A stretch of DNA of 64,000 nucleotides, taken from positions 1,092,482,001-1,092,546,000 of the forward strand of contig CM057453.1 of NCBI GenBank assembly GCA_016271365.2, in the 5' to 3' direction. The notes under the pieces are model-generated. The model searched no databases. It was not told the origin of the DNA and worked only from the letters and a program-made list of their open reading frames with translations. Both the position numbers and the translations under genes were made by a program. This document shows, piece by piece, positions 10,731 through 21,008 of this stretch. Position 1 is the first letter of the stretch. Each line of letters opens with the position of its first letter. This stretch comes from Neoceratodus forsteri (lineage: Eukaryota; Chordata; Ceratodontiformes; Ceratodontidae).

Positions 10731-11040
10731 CGTAAATCCAGAGACAGAGTTGAGGAAACTATGAGGAAAGTACTTTTAACTTCAAAAAACTTTGAAATAA
10801 CGGTTCACCAATGATGCAGAGAAAATCGTAAGCAGAGCTCGAAGGAGGTGACCTGTTCTTCCAGTGGAAAGAAAGACCTGATGTCACGGGGTGGACTCAG
10901 GAAATATAGCCAATGGGTGGTGGAAGGAGCTTAGCTTAAAGATGTCCGGCCAGTCATCACCTTCCAGTGGAACTGCCAGACTGTAGATAAGTGAACCACA
11001 TCCACGCCCCGAAAAAAGGTTATTTTCCTGTTACATAGTT

Positions 11041-11340
11041 ACTGGTGTTCAGATTACAGCCACAGTGTAGCAGTTACTTCTGAGCATGCCCAGAGCCCAG
11101 GAAAGTCTCTTGAACACTTCTCTACTCAGCCACAAAACATACCATTAAAAATAAATGTATAGACAGAACAGCCTAAAATCAGACAGACACACACACACAC
11201 TCTCTCAACAAAGAGAAAAGCAATTGCACCAGCATGCTCCAGAAAGACTGCTTTTTGCATAGCTTCCTTACTGAGCAATTACTTGCAACACACAAACCAA
11301 GCATTTCACAACAGAAAATCAAAGAAAAATGAAAGAAAGA
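11041..11340. other. No recognised gene; short CA tract
   Basis: Contains a CA dinucleotide tract near 11188-11202 and otherwise unassigned AT-rich sequence. The DIRS E3 leader may end within the first part. Confidence 0.4.
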
Positions 11341-11346
11341 AAGAAA

Positions 11347-11613
11347 TCAATCAAAATCTTTATTTATCCAGGTGAACATCGTTGAGCAGAGCTCATTTGC
11401 AAGATGGACCTGGTTAGGATAGGCTGTTACACATGTATAGATATAACCAGACAAGATATAACATGAAGTTTTACAATTTACAAGGCAACATACAACAAAC
11501 ATGGTTAGGCATACAGATACATTATTTACAAATGTGATATCAAACAATCGATCAAGATCTTTATTTATCCAGACGGACATCGTTGAGCAATGCTATTTGC
11601 AAGATGGACCTAG
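11347..11613 (-). repeat. Two copies of a retroposon 3' end
   Basis: Two ~65-base blocks at 11347-11415 and 11551-11613 share TCTTTATTTATCCAG, ACATCGTTGAGCA and TTTGCAAGATGGACCT. On the minus strand each ends in AATAAAGAT-type sequence, as at the 3' end of a LINE or SINE. They lie ~204 bases apart in the same orientation, so this is either a local duplication or two insertions of one family. I cannot name the family. Confidence 0.6.
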
Positions 11614-12290
11614 GTGGAACATAGTGAACATAACAATACAAAGTAGTGCAATTGAAAACAGATCAATACTGAAAACAGGTCAACAAGAGATAATAGAACA
11701 TACAAGCATGTAGCAATTCGAAGCAGTAGTGCAAAAGAGGGAGCATGTACATATATTCAACCAGGACACAGTAATGGGGGAGAGGAAAAGAGAAGCGAGA
11801 GGAGGAGAAAGAATTAGCATGATTGGAGTAATATAGTAGAATGAGAAGCAGCTTGAACAGCAGGAAGTCAGAATACAGGGGAGTGGAGGGAAGAGGAGAT
11901 AAATAGGGGTGAAGGGGGAGAACAGGTGGGGTAGGAGAAGGGTGTATGCGAGGGGTAGTGGTGAAGACCATATGGGAGGTGAGAGAGTAGCAAAGGAAGA
12001 GGCACAGAGATAGTCTCAACCAGAGGGTAAAAGCACACTTTTAGTAAACAAAACAAATTTACAGAGAAAAGCATGGTCTCTTTCCTGATTCAGTAACTCA
12101 GTAGAGGTGCTGCAAGTGCACCACCTTGAAATCCCCCTACACACAGTTCCTGTTCACTACCTCAGACAGAAACAGGCATTTGTTAATGCCGAATGTTATC
12201 TTGCTGGCATTGGCACTGGTAGTGCCGGAGTTAGAGACGCATAATAGGAATGGCAGTGAAGTATTAAAGTGACGTCAACCCCACCCCCAC
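11614..12290. other. Purine-rich retroposon-like tail sequence
   Basis: 11614-12000 is A-rich, then strongly purine-rich on the + strand (GGGGGAGAGGAAAAGAGAAG-like). A comparable succession occurs at 15228-15560, which suggests both are parts of one interspersed family. 12060-12290 is unassigned. No gene seen. Confidence 0.4.
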
Positions 12291-12606
12291 ACTGTAGAGA
12301 CCGACAGGCATTGGGGTGTGCCTTTGGGTCATCAGCTAGAACGCTCATGCCATTTTACCTCACCCTACCCTGTAGACACTGACAAGTGTCGTGGTGTGTT
12401 TTGGACATTATACTTACCACATTCCATAAGGAAATACGCTGAGATGGATGCAGTATAGGAGAATTGGTTGAACTTTGTGGCTAAACACTGCAAGGCACAC
12501 CACGATGCCTGTTACTGGCTGCAGGGTAGGGATGGGGTGGAATGGCGTGAGCACTACAGCAGATGATTCCAAGTCACACCCCTGATGCCTGTCAGTCTCT
12601 ACAGGG
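12291..12606. repeat. Imperfect 0.3-kb palindrome
   Basis: The left arm 12291-12405 and right arm 12488-12606 are inverted copies, sharing CTGTAGAGAC, GACAGGCAT, GCTCA(T/C)GCCATT and CGTGGTGTG in the same order after reverse complementing. An ~82-base spacer separates them. Each arm also holds an internal direct repeat (CTGTAGA...GACA...GGTGTG) at a spacing of ~80. Confidence 0.8.
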
Positions 12607-12659
12607 TGGAGTGCTACAGTTGGAAACCCTAACACCGTAGGCATGTGTTGGTATTTTCA

Positions 12660-13745
12660 CTCCAAATTTTCAACATGGGCTTTTTGTGAGCCCACCTCAT
12701 GAAAAGCGGCACTATCAGTTTGTTAGCTGAAAGGTGGTTTTGCACAGCGGCTATGCCATTTGGCGACACAGGGACCAAAAACACATTTTGGGCAGTATGT
12801 GGAAAATGACAACTGTATTGTTCATGAGCAGATGTAAAAAAATGGCAACGTTGAAAATCTGGAGTGAAAATATGAAACACTGGTGAAGTCATGAACATGC
12901 ATAGAAACTGTGCAACACACATCCGTAACCCAATTATTTTTGAGATTTGTTTAACCATATTTTTAACATAGGCATTTTGGTACCTCCCCTCATGAACAGT
13001 GTCACTATGTTTTTGTTAATTTGTCCCAAACTTTGATTTTTCACAGTGACCACGCCATTGTGCGCCACAGGTGTGAAAACACATTTAGGGCAGGATGTGA
13101 AAAATGATAGCTGTACTGTTCATAAGGAGGTGTGAAAAAATGCCAGTGTTGAAAATCTGGCAAGAAAATATTGCAAATTTGCGAGTTACAAGGGTGCGTG
13201 AACTTTTAATGCACACTTGTAACACAGTCATTATATGAATTTTTGTCACCAAATTTTCAACATAGGCATTTTAGGACCTCTGCTCATGAACAGTGTCACG
13301 TCATTTCCTCAAACTGTCCCAAAACTGATTTCAGCACAGCAACCACGCTATTCTGCACCAGACATGCAAAACACATTTTGGCCAGGATATGGAAAATGAC
13401 AGCTGTCAGAGTTCATAAGGAGGTGTGGAAAATGGCAATTTTCAAAATCTGGAGTGAAAATATTACAAATTCATGAAGTTATGACGTGTGTGGAAACTGC
13501 TGCACGCATATCAAACGACATTTGGGATTTTTCCACCAAATTTGCAACATGGGCTTTTTGAGAGCCCCCCTCATGAACAGTGGCACTGTTGTTTTGTTAA
13601 TCGATCCCGAAAGATGATTCCTTACAGTGACCGCAAAATCACCTTTTGGGACTGAATAATACCATGACAGTGCCTGAACTCATGAGGAGGGGTCCCAATA
13701 ACCCCATGTTGGAAATTTGGTGCCAGAATTCCCCAAAATGGCTGA
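12660..13745. repeat. Tandem array, ~290-bp period, made of inverted half-units
   Basis: The phrase CAAATTTTCAACATRGGC...CTCATGAACAGTG recurs in variant forms starting near 12663, 12953, 13249 and 13533, a period of 285-295. Within each unit its reverse complement also appears (for example CTGTTCATAAGGAGGTGTG...GTTGAAAATCTGG near 13118-13160, and CTCATGAGGAGG...GTTGGAAATTTGG at the end). Every monomer is thus an imperfect foldback with a spacer. Divergence between units is substantial, so this is an old satellite-like array. Open frames inside it are chance. Confidence 0.8.
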
Positions 13746-14040
13746 GATATGCACCAAAGTTGAAAAAACCCTAGTTATTCCATTATACAGCTTACCAGCA
13801 TTTCTTCAGTTCACATCGGCTTTGAAGAGTGCAGACGTGTTCCCAGTCCACCGAAGATCGTCGTGCCAGACTCCGGAGGTAAGCATGGGGTGAGGGGGGT
13901 GTGGGGAAGCAGGGTGCGCAGATGGTGGGCGCGGGTTGGGGGAGAGGGCAGGGAGACCGCAAGGGACAGTTTTCTTTTTTACAGGTTTAAAAACAAACAA
14001 AAAAAACCCCATTGTGGGACGGTTTTTCTTTTTCAGGGGA

Positions 14041-14390
14041 TTTGGCATGCTGGGATGGGCTCCCAGCATGCCACCATTTTTTTTTGGGGGATGCTGTGGC
14101 TGATGGGGGATTGGGCACCCCGGCGGCACATACAGAAGGCGGGGAACAAGAGTCGAGGGATTGGACACGCCGGCACATAACAATAGCGGGGATTATGCCG
14201 ACGGTGTGAGCTTCCCCATCGGCAAATAAGTGGGGATGGGGATTATAGCAGACAGGTTGGGCCCCCGTTGGCAAGAAAGACTGTTGGGCGCATGATGCCG
14301 AGGGTATTGGGCACTCCTCGGCATTCATTTTAAATGGGAGGGTCATTATGCCGACGGGAGTGGGCTCCCCAGCATTGTGACAGGCAGTGG
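14041..14390. repeat. ~50-bp hairpin-forming tandem repeat, about seven copies
   Basis: GC-rich units with the plan ATGCCGA...GGGC-CCC...CGGCAT recur at a spacing of about 45-60 (near 14044, 14092, 14141, 14188, 14245, 14292 and 14347). The first contains a perfect 12-bp stem, GGCATGCTGGGA (14044-14055) with TCCCAGCATGCC (14061-14072) and a 5-base loop. Other units form shorter stems. Confidence 0.72.
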
Positions 14391-15225
14391 CAGCAGTCAC
14401 TGCCACCATGTTGCATGCATGTCGGGAGGCGTGTTTTGGTCCCGCTGCATGAGAGCTTCGCTCTCATTGCAGCGGACCTTTTCTTAGATCTAGTGGCCAT
14501 ATTAGGGATGCGTGATGTCAGCGCCTGCTACTGGCTGACTGGGGAATGAGGGATGCACCTACTGATGCATGCCCTGCATTCGACCACAGTGATCGCACCT
14601 CCAAATCTGCTACTACCGCAAGATGCTGACTTGTGCGCAAGCGCAAGTCAACATAAAAAAGAAGTGCAAAAACATTCTGTATTATGTAAAACCATTTTAT
14701 AAGTGGAAAATCCATTCGAGAGAAAAGGAATTATTCTTTAAAGCAAAGCTGTTTCTCGACATGTTTATATTCCTTGGTTAATGGTCTCTGGATAAGCCCC
14801 CTAGTCATGACATTACTATAATTCATGGTCTCTCTCGTATTATTCCTTATGGAACCTTTTCATTTGATTATCTGGATTCAATTCACAATCCACATGTGGC
14901 AGAACATCAGCAATCCCTGGGAGGTGGGGACTAGTATCTCTCAATGAGGGAAAATGTGTCTGGAGGACTCAAGTCTCAATAACAGTGCCCCAGCAAAACT
15001 GCAGGTCACTATTATATACAGTAGGTAGTATCCTGACATAACTCAGTAGTTAGATGTGCCTGGCAATGACAGCAGAAAATTCAGCATGTCTGGTGGCCTA
15101 AGGCATTCTGGGGGCTTCTTACCACTGATAAAATGTAACGCATGACTATACAAGACTCAAGCTACAAAGCAGTGGTCTCAGAAACAGTGCATTAGGGGAG
15201 ACAGTGCCAGCTAAAGCTCATGAGG
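14391..15225. other. No recognised gene
   Basis: Unassigned sequence. No convincing domain, tRNA or terminal repeat was seen on either strand. Confidence 0.4.
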
Positions 15226-15227
15226 TT

Positions 15228-15560
15228 TATTTTTATTTTTATTTATCAAGTCTAGGATTACAAATACCTTTGAGCCATGGTTCTTTTACAAAGGTTCCGC
15301 ATCAGAGAAATACAAATTATGGGGAACATCAAGACAGGCATTACAACAATGTGGACATTGCAAACAGAGTACAGATTAATACAGTTCAAGGGTAGCACTG
15401 TAACAAGGCAGCCAGTGGCATTTGTCAGAGAAAATAGACAACAGATAAGAAGTGCAGAGTCATAAGGAGAGGGAAGAGGGTGGGGGGAAAGAGATGTAGG
15501 AAGGGTGGCAAGAGGTGAAAGTGCAGCATTGGGGAGCAAGTCATTTGCAGGGACTGTGGG
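15228..15560 (-). repeat. Retroposon 3'-end-like block
   Basis: Begins with a TTTATTTTTATTTTTATTTATCAAG tract (the end of a minus-strand retroposon), continues A-rich and then purine-rich (AGGAGAGGGAAGAGGG). It parallels the order of motifs at 11551-11900. Family not identified. Confidence 0.45.
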
Positions 15561-15597
15561 TTGCTCTTCTCTGGGGTTACACTCGGGAGGACGGGTC

Positions 15598-15890
15598 ACT
15601 GCCCATTATGAGGAAGTTCTATTTTACTTAAAGGATGGTGGAGCCATAGAACAGTCTGCCAGTGAAGGTGGTGGATGTCTAGACTTACATAGTTTTAAGC
15701 ATGGCTGGGACAGAGTGAAGGGTTTAGTGGTTGCTTAGGCTGGTAGCAGTAGGGAGGGGAGTGGGGGGAGACCGGGATGGATTAAACCTCATTTGGGCAA
15801 TAGGTCCCAGGGCAGGTAGGGAACTATGGGCACACTATATGAACCTCCGGTCTTTTTCTGCTGCCATTGTCTATGCTTCTATGTTTTGCT
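15598..15890 (+). mobile_element. CR1 LINE 3' end fragment
   Basis: Matches the CR1 3' end seen elsewhere in this window: GAAGTTCTATTTTAC, GGTGGATGTCTAGAC, then a terminal GCCATTGTCTATGCTTCTATG. Severely 5'-truncated; no coding part remains. Confidence 0.82.
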
Positions 15891-16496
15891 GCAGGACCAC
15901 CTTGGCTGAATCCCCTTTCCTTACTTAGTGAAGAAAAACAACTGTGTTACTGATTCTGAATTTGCAAAAATGACTTAGCTAGGATCATGCTGCAGCTGCT
16001 AGGGATGATGGCAGCATCTGTCTTTGTGCTCTCCTTAGCCTGGGTTCACACTAGACTTTCTTTCAGGAGTCAAAGATCTTAGAATTTCCAGAAACTGATC
16101 TAAGGGTTACAGACCCACTTTGCTGCTCCTTGCACTGGCAAGAGTTTCAAATACAGGGTGATTTTTCTTTAACCTATTCCCTAGGCCACAACCATTATCA
16201 ATGCATACAAGCTGGGATGGGTGCTCATATATAACTCTATCAAACTTTTTAGATGTGGTTCCTCCAAGTGAAAAACAAAGTCACACAAACAAGAAAGAGA
16301 TGAGGATAGTGTGTTACGTACTCCAGGTTCTGGCTGTCAGGAGAACAAGTTAGACTTAGTGACTGACATTTTACAGGAATGAACGGCTCATACATATAAA
16401 ACTATGCAGGGTGGGTTTGGGACTGGCTGGTTTAGAAAGAATCCACCTTTAGGGCAATATACAGCACCTAACTGACAAATAAAGTAATCTGATGGA
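15891..16496. other. No recognised gene
   Basis: Unassigned sequence between two CR1 fragments. No repeat structure or coding signal was identified. Confidence 0.4.
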
Positions 16497-16902
16497 TACG
16501 ATTAAGGGTTGTTCCCTGGGAGTACTCGGGTGGAGTGGAGGAACTGTGGGTAAAACTAAAAGTGGGGACAGTGAGTGCAACAAACCTCTGCATCAGGCAA
16601 CTAAGCAAAAGCTAGAGGACAGAGACCACTATGGTTCTCAAAAGAGGCAGATGGCAAAGCAAGAGCAAAAAAGTTAGCATTCAGGAGGTGTGAGACACAC
16701 AGGGAGGAGGATAGGGAGGTGTATCACAAGAAGCAGAGGGAGGGAGGCAGGGAAAGCAGTCAGGAGTGCTAAGGCACAAATGGAGGAGATAATAGCTCAG
16801 GCAGTAAAGAAAGGGGACATTTTTTTTTTTTTTAGGTATGTAAGTAAAAGGAGAAAGTCCAGGGCAGGGATTGTATGACTAAGGAGGGAATGGGGGGAGT
16901 GT

Positions 16903-17280
16903 GTGGAAGGGGACAAGGAAAAAGCAGACATACTGAACAAATACTTTTGTTCAGTGTTCACAGAGGAAAGGGAAGGAGAGGGGCCACAGATAAGTGTCAG
17001 GGGCATCGAAATAAGGGAGGTGAACAGTAGTCCATTTACAGAAGAGAGAGTCTTGAAGGCACTCGCAAATCTGAAAGTTGACAAGGTAATGGTGCCTGAA
17101 GGGATACACCCAAGGATATTAAGGGGGCTCAGAGAGGTGCTGGCTGTGCCTTTGAGGGACCTACTGCACCACTCACTGGAGACAGGAGTGATCCCTGAGA
17201 ACTGGAGGAGGGCAAACACAGTCCCACTTCACAAAAGTGGGAGCTGGAGGAGGCTGGCAATTACAGGTCAGTCAACCTGA
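16903..17280 (+). pseudogene. CR1 ORF2 fragment, reverse-transcriptase fingers
   Basis: A 125-codon open stretch of the CR1 polymerase: NKYFCSVFTEEREGEG, VLKALANLKVDKVMVPEGIH (the KA.GPDGIHPR block with changes), LKxLREVLAVPLRDLLHHSL and GVIPENWRRANTVPLHKSG. It breaks just before the LTSVVxKLMES block, which continues in another frame near 17275. Confidence 0.88.
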
Positions 17281-17743
17281 CTTCGGTAGTACGGAAATTA
17301 ATGGAATCACTACTGAAGGAAAGGATTGTGGGATATCTTGAATCAAGTGGCTTTCAAGAGCCGAGGCAGCATGGATTCACAGCAGTGAGGTCATGTCAAA
17401 CAAATTTGATAGATTTCCTTGAATGGGTGACAGGGAATTAGATCAGGGTGGAGCAGTGGATGTTGCCTACCTGGATTTCAGTAAGTCTTTGACACTGTTT
17501 CACATAGGAGACTCATGAAAAAGCTGGGCAGACTGGGAGAGGGTCCAATGGTAGTAAACTGGGTAAAAAATTAGTTGGGGGATAGGAGACAGAGGGTGGT
17601 GGTAAACAAAGTTCACTCCAAGGAAGGAACGGTGACCAGTGGGGTGCCAAAAGGATCAGTACTGGGACCTGTCCTCTTTAATGTCTTTATTAGTGACACT
17701 GCAGAGGGGCTAGAAGGGAAGGTATACCTTTAGGGTAGACAGT

Positions 17744-17795
17744 GTGTGTGTGTGTGTGTGTGTGTGTGTAAGTGATGAGTGTGTGTGTGTGTAAA
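17744..17795 (+). repeat. TG microsatellite within CR1 ORF2
   Basis: Two runs of TG repeats separated by a short AAGTGATGA spacer. They lie where the FADDT catalytic codons of the CR1 polymerase should be (after EGLEGKVYL). Confidence 0.9.
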
Positions 17796-17819
17796 AAATG
17801 AATAGGGATCTAAGAAAGC

Positions 17820-18257
17820 TTGATGAGTGGTCAAGAGTGTGGCAACCTAGTTTCAATGCACTTGGGGTGCAGAAACCCAGGGACAGAGTACAAAATGGGA
17901 GGAGTGGTACTGGGAACCACCAAACAGGAAAGAGACCTGGGAGTAATCATATCTGATGACCTAAAGGTGGCCAAACAGTGCGACAAGGCAGAGGAGAGTG
18001 CCAGTGAAATGCTAGGGTGCACAGGAATGGGTATCACCAGCAGGAAGAGGGAAGGAGCAATACTGTTGTATAGATCACTGGTGAGACCACACCAGGAGTA
18101 CTGTGTCCAGTTGTGGAGACCACATCTCTGGAAGGACACAGATACAGTAGAGGCAATCCAGAAGAGGCCAACTAAAATGGTGCACTGTCTGCATCAACAG
18201 CCCTATGAGGAGAGACTGAAGGACCTCAATATGTACACCCTGGAGGAAAGAAGGTAG
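17820..18257 (+). pseudogene. CR1 ORF2 fragment, reverse-transcriptase thumb
   Basis: A 145-codon open piece covering the region after the catalytic palm: GTTKQERDLGVIISDDLKVA, GMGITSRKREGAILLYRSLV, RPHQEYCVQLWRPHLWKDTD, VEAIQKRPTKMVHCLHQQPY and EERLKDLNMYTLEERR. The same order is seen in the CR1 copies at 35340-35700, 46408-45881 and 50765-51190. The natural stop of ORF2 cannot be placed because the frame is disturbed downstream. Confidence 0.88.
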
Positions 18258-18625
18258 AGGGGAGACTTTCAGATAACTCACAGGTATAAATAAGGTTCAA
18301 GAGGGATGCCTTTTTCATAGAAAAAGATGTTCAAGAACAAGGGGTCATGCTATGAGATTGGCGGGGGACTGGGGAGATGTAAGAAAGTACTTCTTCACAG
18401 AAAGTGGAGGATGCTTGAAACAGCCTCCCAGTGGAGGTGGTGGAGGCAAAAACTACTGTGGGATTCAAGAAGGAATGGGATAGGCATAAGGGAACCTTAG
18501 TGGTAAGGAAAGAGGGGGCGGATATCAAGTAGGATCTGCGGTGTTATAGTAGGTAGGCGAAAAAAGGCAGACTAGGTGGGCCAAGCGATCCTTATCTGCC
18601 ATCAATTTCTCTGTTTCTATCTCAT

Positions 18626-19734
18626 TAAAAATGGTAGAAGGACAGGTGTCTCTCTACTACTAGTGCCAAAACCAAGCCAGATGTACCTTACCCAGTACCT
18701 CAGAGGCCAGGGACCAAGAACCAAGAAACTAGCATTTGTTTTAATTCTACAGAATCAACAGTAGGTGCCATATGGAGACTGTCTCAAGCTTGTATGAAAT
18801 ACCTTACACATTTTGTTGAAGGAAAGGGATTGATGGAAAGCAGTGGTACAGTACATACAACACTCAGTTCTCCACTAGATCAGTCACTTGCATCAACAAA
18901 ATGGTGTTGTGTACTATTTCCCCCAAGATAGGCTACAATGGAGTCTGCATCAAAAATGAAGATCCAGTGAAACAGTGTCAGAAGATGCAACAAATGTTTA
19001 AAAAAACTAAAGCAAGTTGCAACTGTGCCAAAACAGTAAATTGCATTTAAGATATGCCACAAGCCAACACTGCATCAAAAAACTTTAACTTCAGAAAAAA
19101 TGGCTCCATGTTCAGGAGGGAGGGTACCATAGACACGTGCATATATGCTGAAGAATATTTCATCCTGGCCTGAAAATGAAGTCCTTTCAGACCTATATGT
19201 TAACAGTGAAGTTATTTTGGTTAGGAGCCTCTCAGCCATATAACCAGGAAGGCCCCCAAGGTAATGAGAATCCTTCTGAGCTTCATGGTTCAGAGTCAGA
19301 AGAAGAGCAGGAATGGTTACAGTTAACACCTAATTTGTGACAGAGTTTACAGAAAGATCCAAGAAACCTGTGGAATCTTGCAGATTTAGGAGGTCTCTCC
19401 CGTGGGACTGTAAGTAAATCTGATCCCCACTACATCAGGGAATGCATTCAACTGCTTTCCTGAGTTTGAACATTTTGCTCAAAAACATCCAATAAAAATT
19501 GGATGGAGTGGACAAGAAAAAGGTTTTCTAAGCCACTTTGCAAATGCGATCCTTTTCAAGAAATACATCAAGAAATGGGAAGTGCCTCCAGTGGAAGCTT
19601 CAGCAATCACTGCTGTGGTTAAACACGGGAGTAGCACCCCTCGTAGGTGCAAAAGACAGGTGAGTTTATGCTGCATGTCACTGGGCTTCCTTTTTCTGTG
19701 GTAGAGCACTAAGAATCCCATCATCCTTGGCTCT
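18626..19734. other. No recognised gene
   Basis: Unassigned. Minus-strand open stretches at 19075-19329 and 19479-19724 lie just downstream of the DIRS E4 polymerase but show no RNase H motif that I can recognise. Confidence 0.35.
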
Positions 19735-20560
19735 TGTTAGTACCAGAGTTGCTGACTTGAGATCAGTATTCTTCAAGGAACCACTCGACTCCTCCAATGC
19801 ACAGCCTCACCTATGGTACTACAGGGATTGTGACTGACTTGAGACCTAACATTCTGAGAAACTCCTTTGCAGTCTAGTCCTGTGGAAGGAGGATGCATAC
19901 TGTACCAGAGTCTGGACCATTTCTTATGGAAGAAATGCCCTTGCTTGAATTGTGCCCAGTTCTGCTCCAATGAAGTGCAGGTTTTGTGTGGGTTCCAGGT
20001 TTGATTTGTCTACATTCAGGATTAATCCAATTTTATCATCAGGGACATTGTTTACCTTATTGAAAACAGTGCATGTTCCCTGTTTCTCCCATACACCAAC
20101 CAGTCATCTAAGTATGGACAGACTGTCACTCCATTTCTTTGAAGTATTGCTGCTACTACAGCCAGGCACTCTTGAGGCAGAGGTCAGTTCAAAAGACACT
20201 GCGTTATACTGGTACCGACCCATACCTGCTCTGATCTGTCGGCATTTTCTGTGGTTTGTTCTTATTGGAATGTGGGAATAAACATTCTTCAGACCCAGTG
20301 AGCAAAGCCAGTCCCTTTACTGTAAAGATGCATTTACTAATTGTAAGGTGACCATTCTAAACTTTCCTTTTTTGTGAGTCTGCTCAGACATCTTAGTTTA
20401 GGTATATCTATTTTTTTCTTGTCATTTCTGTTGACTGTCATTTCTGTTGAAAGGGCTAGGCAATTCTGCCTATTGTCAGCCTTGTCTGGGGGAGGGGGGA
20501 ATGTAGAGATACAGACAGAAAACAACTGAAACTGAACCAGATTAAGCTATTGGTATTTTT
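19735..20560 (-). pseudogene. DIRS E4 reverse transcriptase remnant
   Basis: Minus-strand reverse transcriptase in shifting frames. From 20390 downward: RMVTLQLVNASLQ, DWLCSLGLKNVYSHIPI (motif A, catalytic Asp replaced by Gly), NHRKCRQI, YQYNAVSFELTSASRVPGC, then SDSLSILR-DDWLVYG (the YLDD region, disrupted). Toward 19760 come IGAELDT-like and LQRSFSEC...GEAVHW-like blocks typical of the segment after YLDD. No gag or recombinase was found around it. It ends at a T-rich tract near 20555. Confidence 0.78.
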
Positions 20561-20569
20561 TTTTTTTCG

Positions 20570-20800
20570 TTACTGAATGGGGAAGCTTGGCCAGGACACT
20601 AGGAAAATGTACCTGCTCTTTTTAAGAAATGCCATGGGATCTTTAACATTTGGCTGAACAACTACCAGAACGGGCAGATGAGATGCTGGTTTCAACATCC
20701 CATCCGAAAGACAGCACTTCAGAAGTTCAACATCCCCTCATGCTGCACTACAGTGCCTGTATTAGGTTTTACCCCAAGTTCCTGGTGCAGGGCTCAGGTT
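20570..20800. repeat. Possible old conserved interspersed repeat
   Basis: Contains GGGATCTTTAAC and CATCCGAAAGACAGC followed by a CATGCTGCACTACAGTGCCT block. From memory a similar succession recurs as an ancient interspersed repeat in many vertebrate genomes, but I cannot name the family with certainty. Confidence 0.35.
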
Positions 20801-20869
20801 TTATTTAATATATCTTATTTATGGTACAATTATTTGCCAGGAAAGATGCACTAGGCCAAGGCTTGGTTC

Positions 20870-21008
20870 CAGGTGCATCCAAGGAGCACAGGGAAGTTAA
20901 GTGATTTGCTCATGGTCACACAGTGTGCAAGTGGTAGCTGTTGGATTCAAACCCAGTTCTCCAGGTTCACAGCTCAGTGCTCTTAACCACTACCTTATAC
21001 TGCCTCCC
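20870..21008 (-). mobile_element. MIR/CORE-like tRNA-derived SINE
   Basis: On the minus strand, GGCAGTATAAGGTAGTGGTT, AAGAGCACTGAGCTGTGAAC and GGGTTTGAATCC (a tRNA B-box-like element) are followed by CACTTGCACACTGTGTGACC and AATCACTTAAC. This is the order and wording of the MIR head and CORE region. The 3' LINE-derived tail is not evident beyond 20870. Confidence 0.85.

Larger units (their letters stand above)
6694..11040 (-). mobile_element. DIRS element E3, internally deleted, with CR1 insertion
   Basis: Minus-strand DIRS read from high to low coordinates: gag (10730 to about 7790), reverse transcriptase (about 7770-7190) and a partial recombinase (about 7080-6694). RNase H and the spacer block are absent between polymerase and recombinase. 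A CR1 fragment (9678-10190, +) interrupts gag. The recombinase is truncated where E2 begins. The 5' boundary near 11040 is approximate, as I found no matching inverted repeat. Confidence 0.85.
16497..18625 (+). mobile_element. CR1 LINE, 5'-truncated, degraded ORF2
   Basis: CR1 element carrying part of ORF2 and the 3' end. Read in several frames: KADILNKYFCSVFTEE (about 16920), an RT fingers block ending VIPENWRRANTVPLHKSG (about 17190), LMESLLKERIVGYLESSGFQ (about 17290), [16 protein letters not shown] (about 17460), [20 protein letters not shown] (about 17640) and ERDLGVIISDDLKVAKQCD with the EYCVQLWRPHLWKD thumb block (about 17930-18120). The palm FADD motif is replaced by a TG microsatellite (17744-17795). 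The 3' end closes with TTTCTCTGTTTCTATCTC near 18625. Frameshifts throughout. Confidence 0.92.

Noticed and set aside
11660..12019. Membrane protein from a Leu/Ser/Pro-rich minus-strand ORF
   Set aside because: It is the antisense of a purine-rich retroposon tail; hydrophobicity is a by-product of pyrimidine-rich codons.
12660..14390. CRISPR array
   Set aside because: Repeats are long, diverged and palindromic without unique spacers of uniform length, and the genome is eukaryotic.
13863..14409. Overlapping ORFs on both strands as a gene
   Set aside because: They arise from the GC-rich hairpin repeat, and translations are low-complexity Pro/Gly/His without a motif.
19075..19724. RNase H or recombinase of DIRS E4
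   Set aside because: No YINKQ, ADALSR or RRISEL-type block could be read, so E4 was limited to its polymerase.
20890..21000. tRNA gene
   Set aside because: A B-box-like GGGTTTGAATCC and a tRNA-like head occur, but the sequence continues as a MIR/CORE SINE and no acceptor stem pairs.
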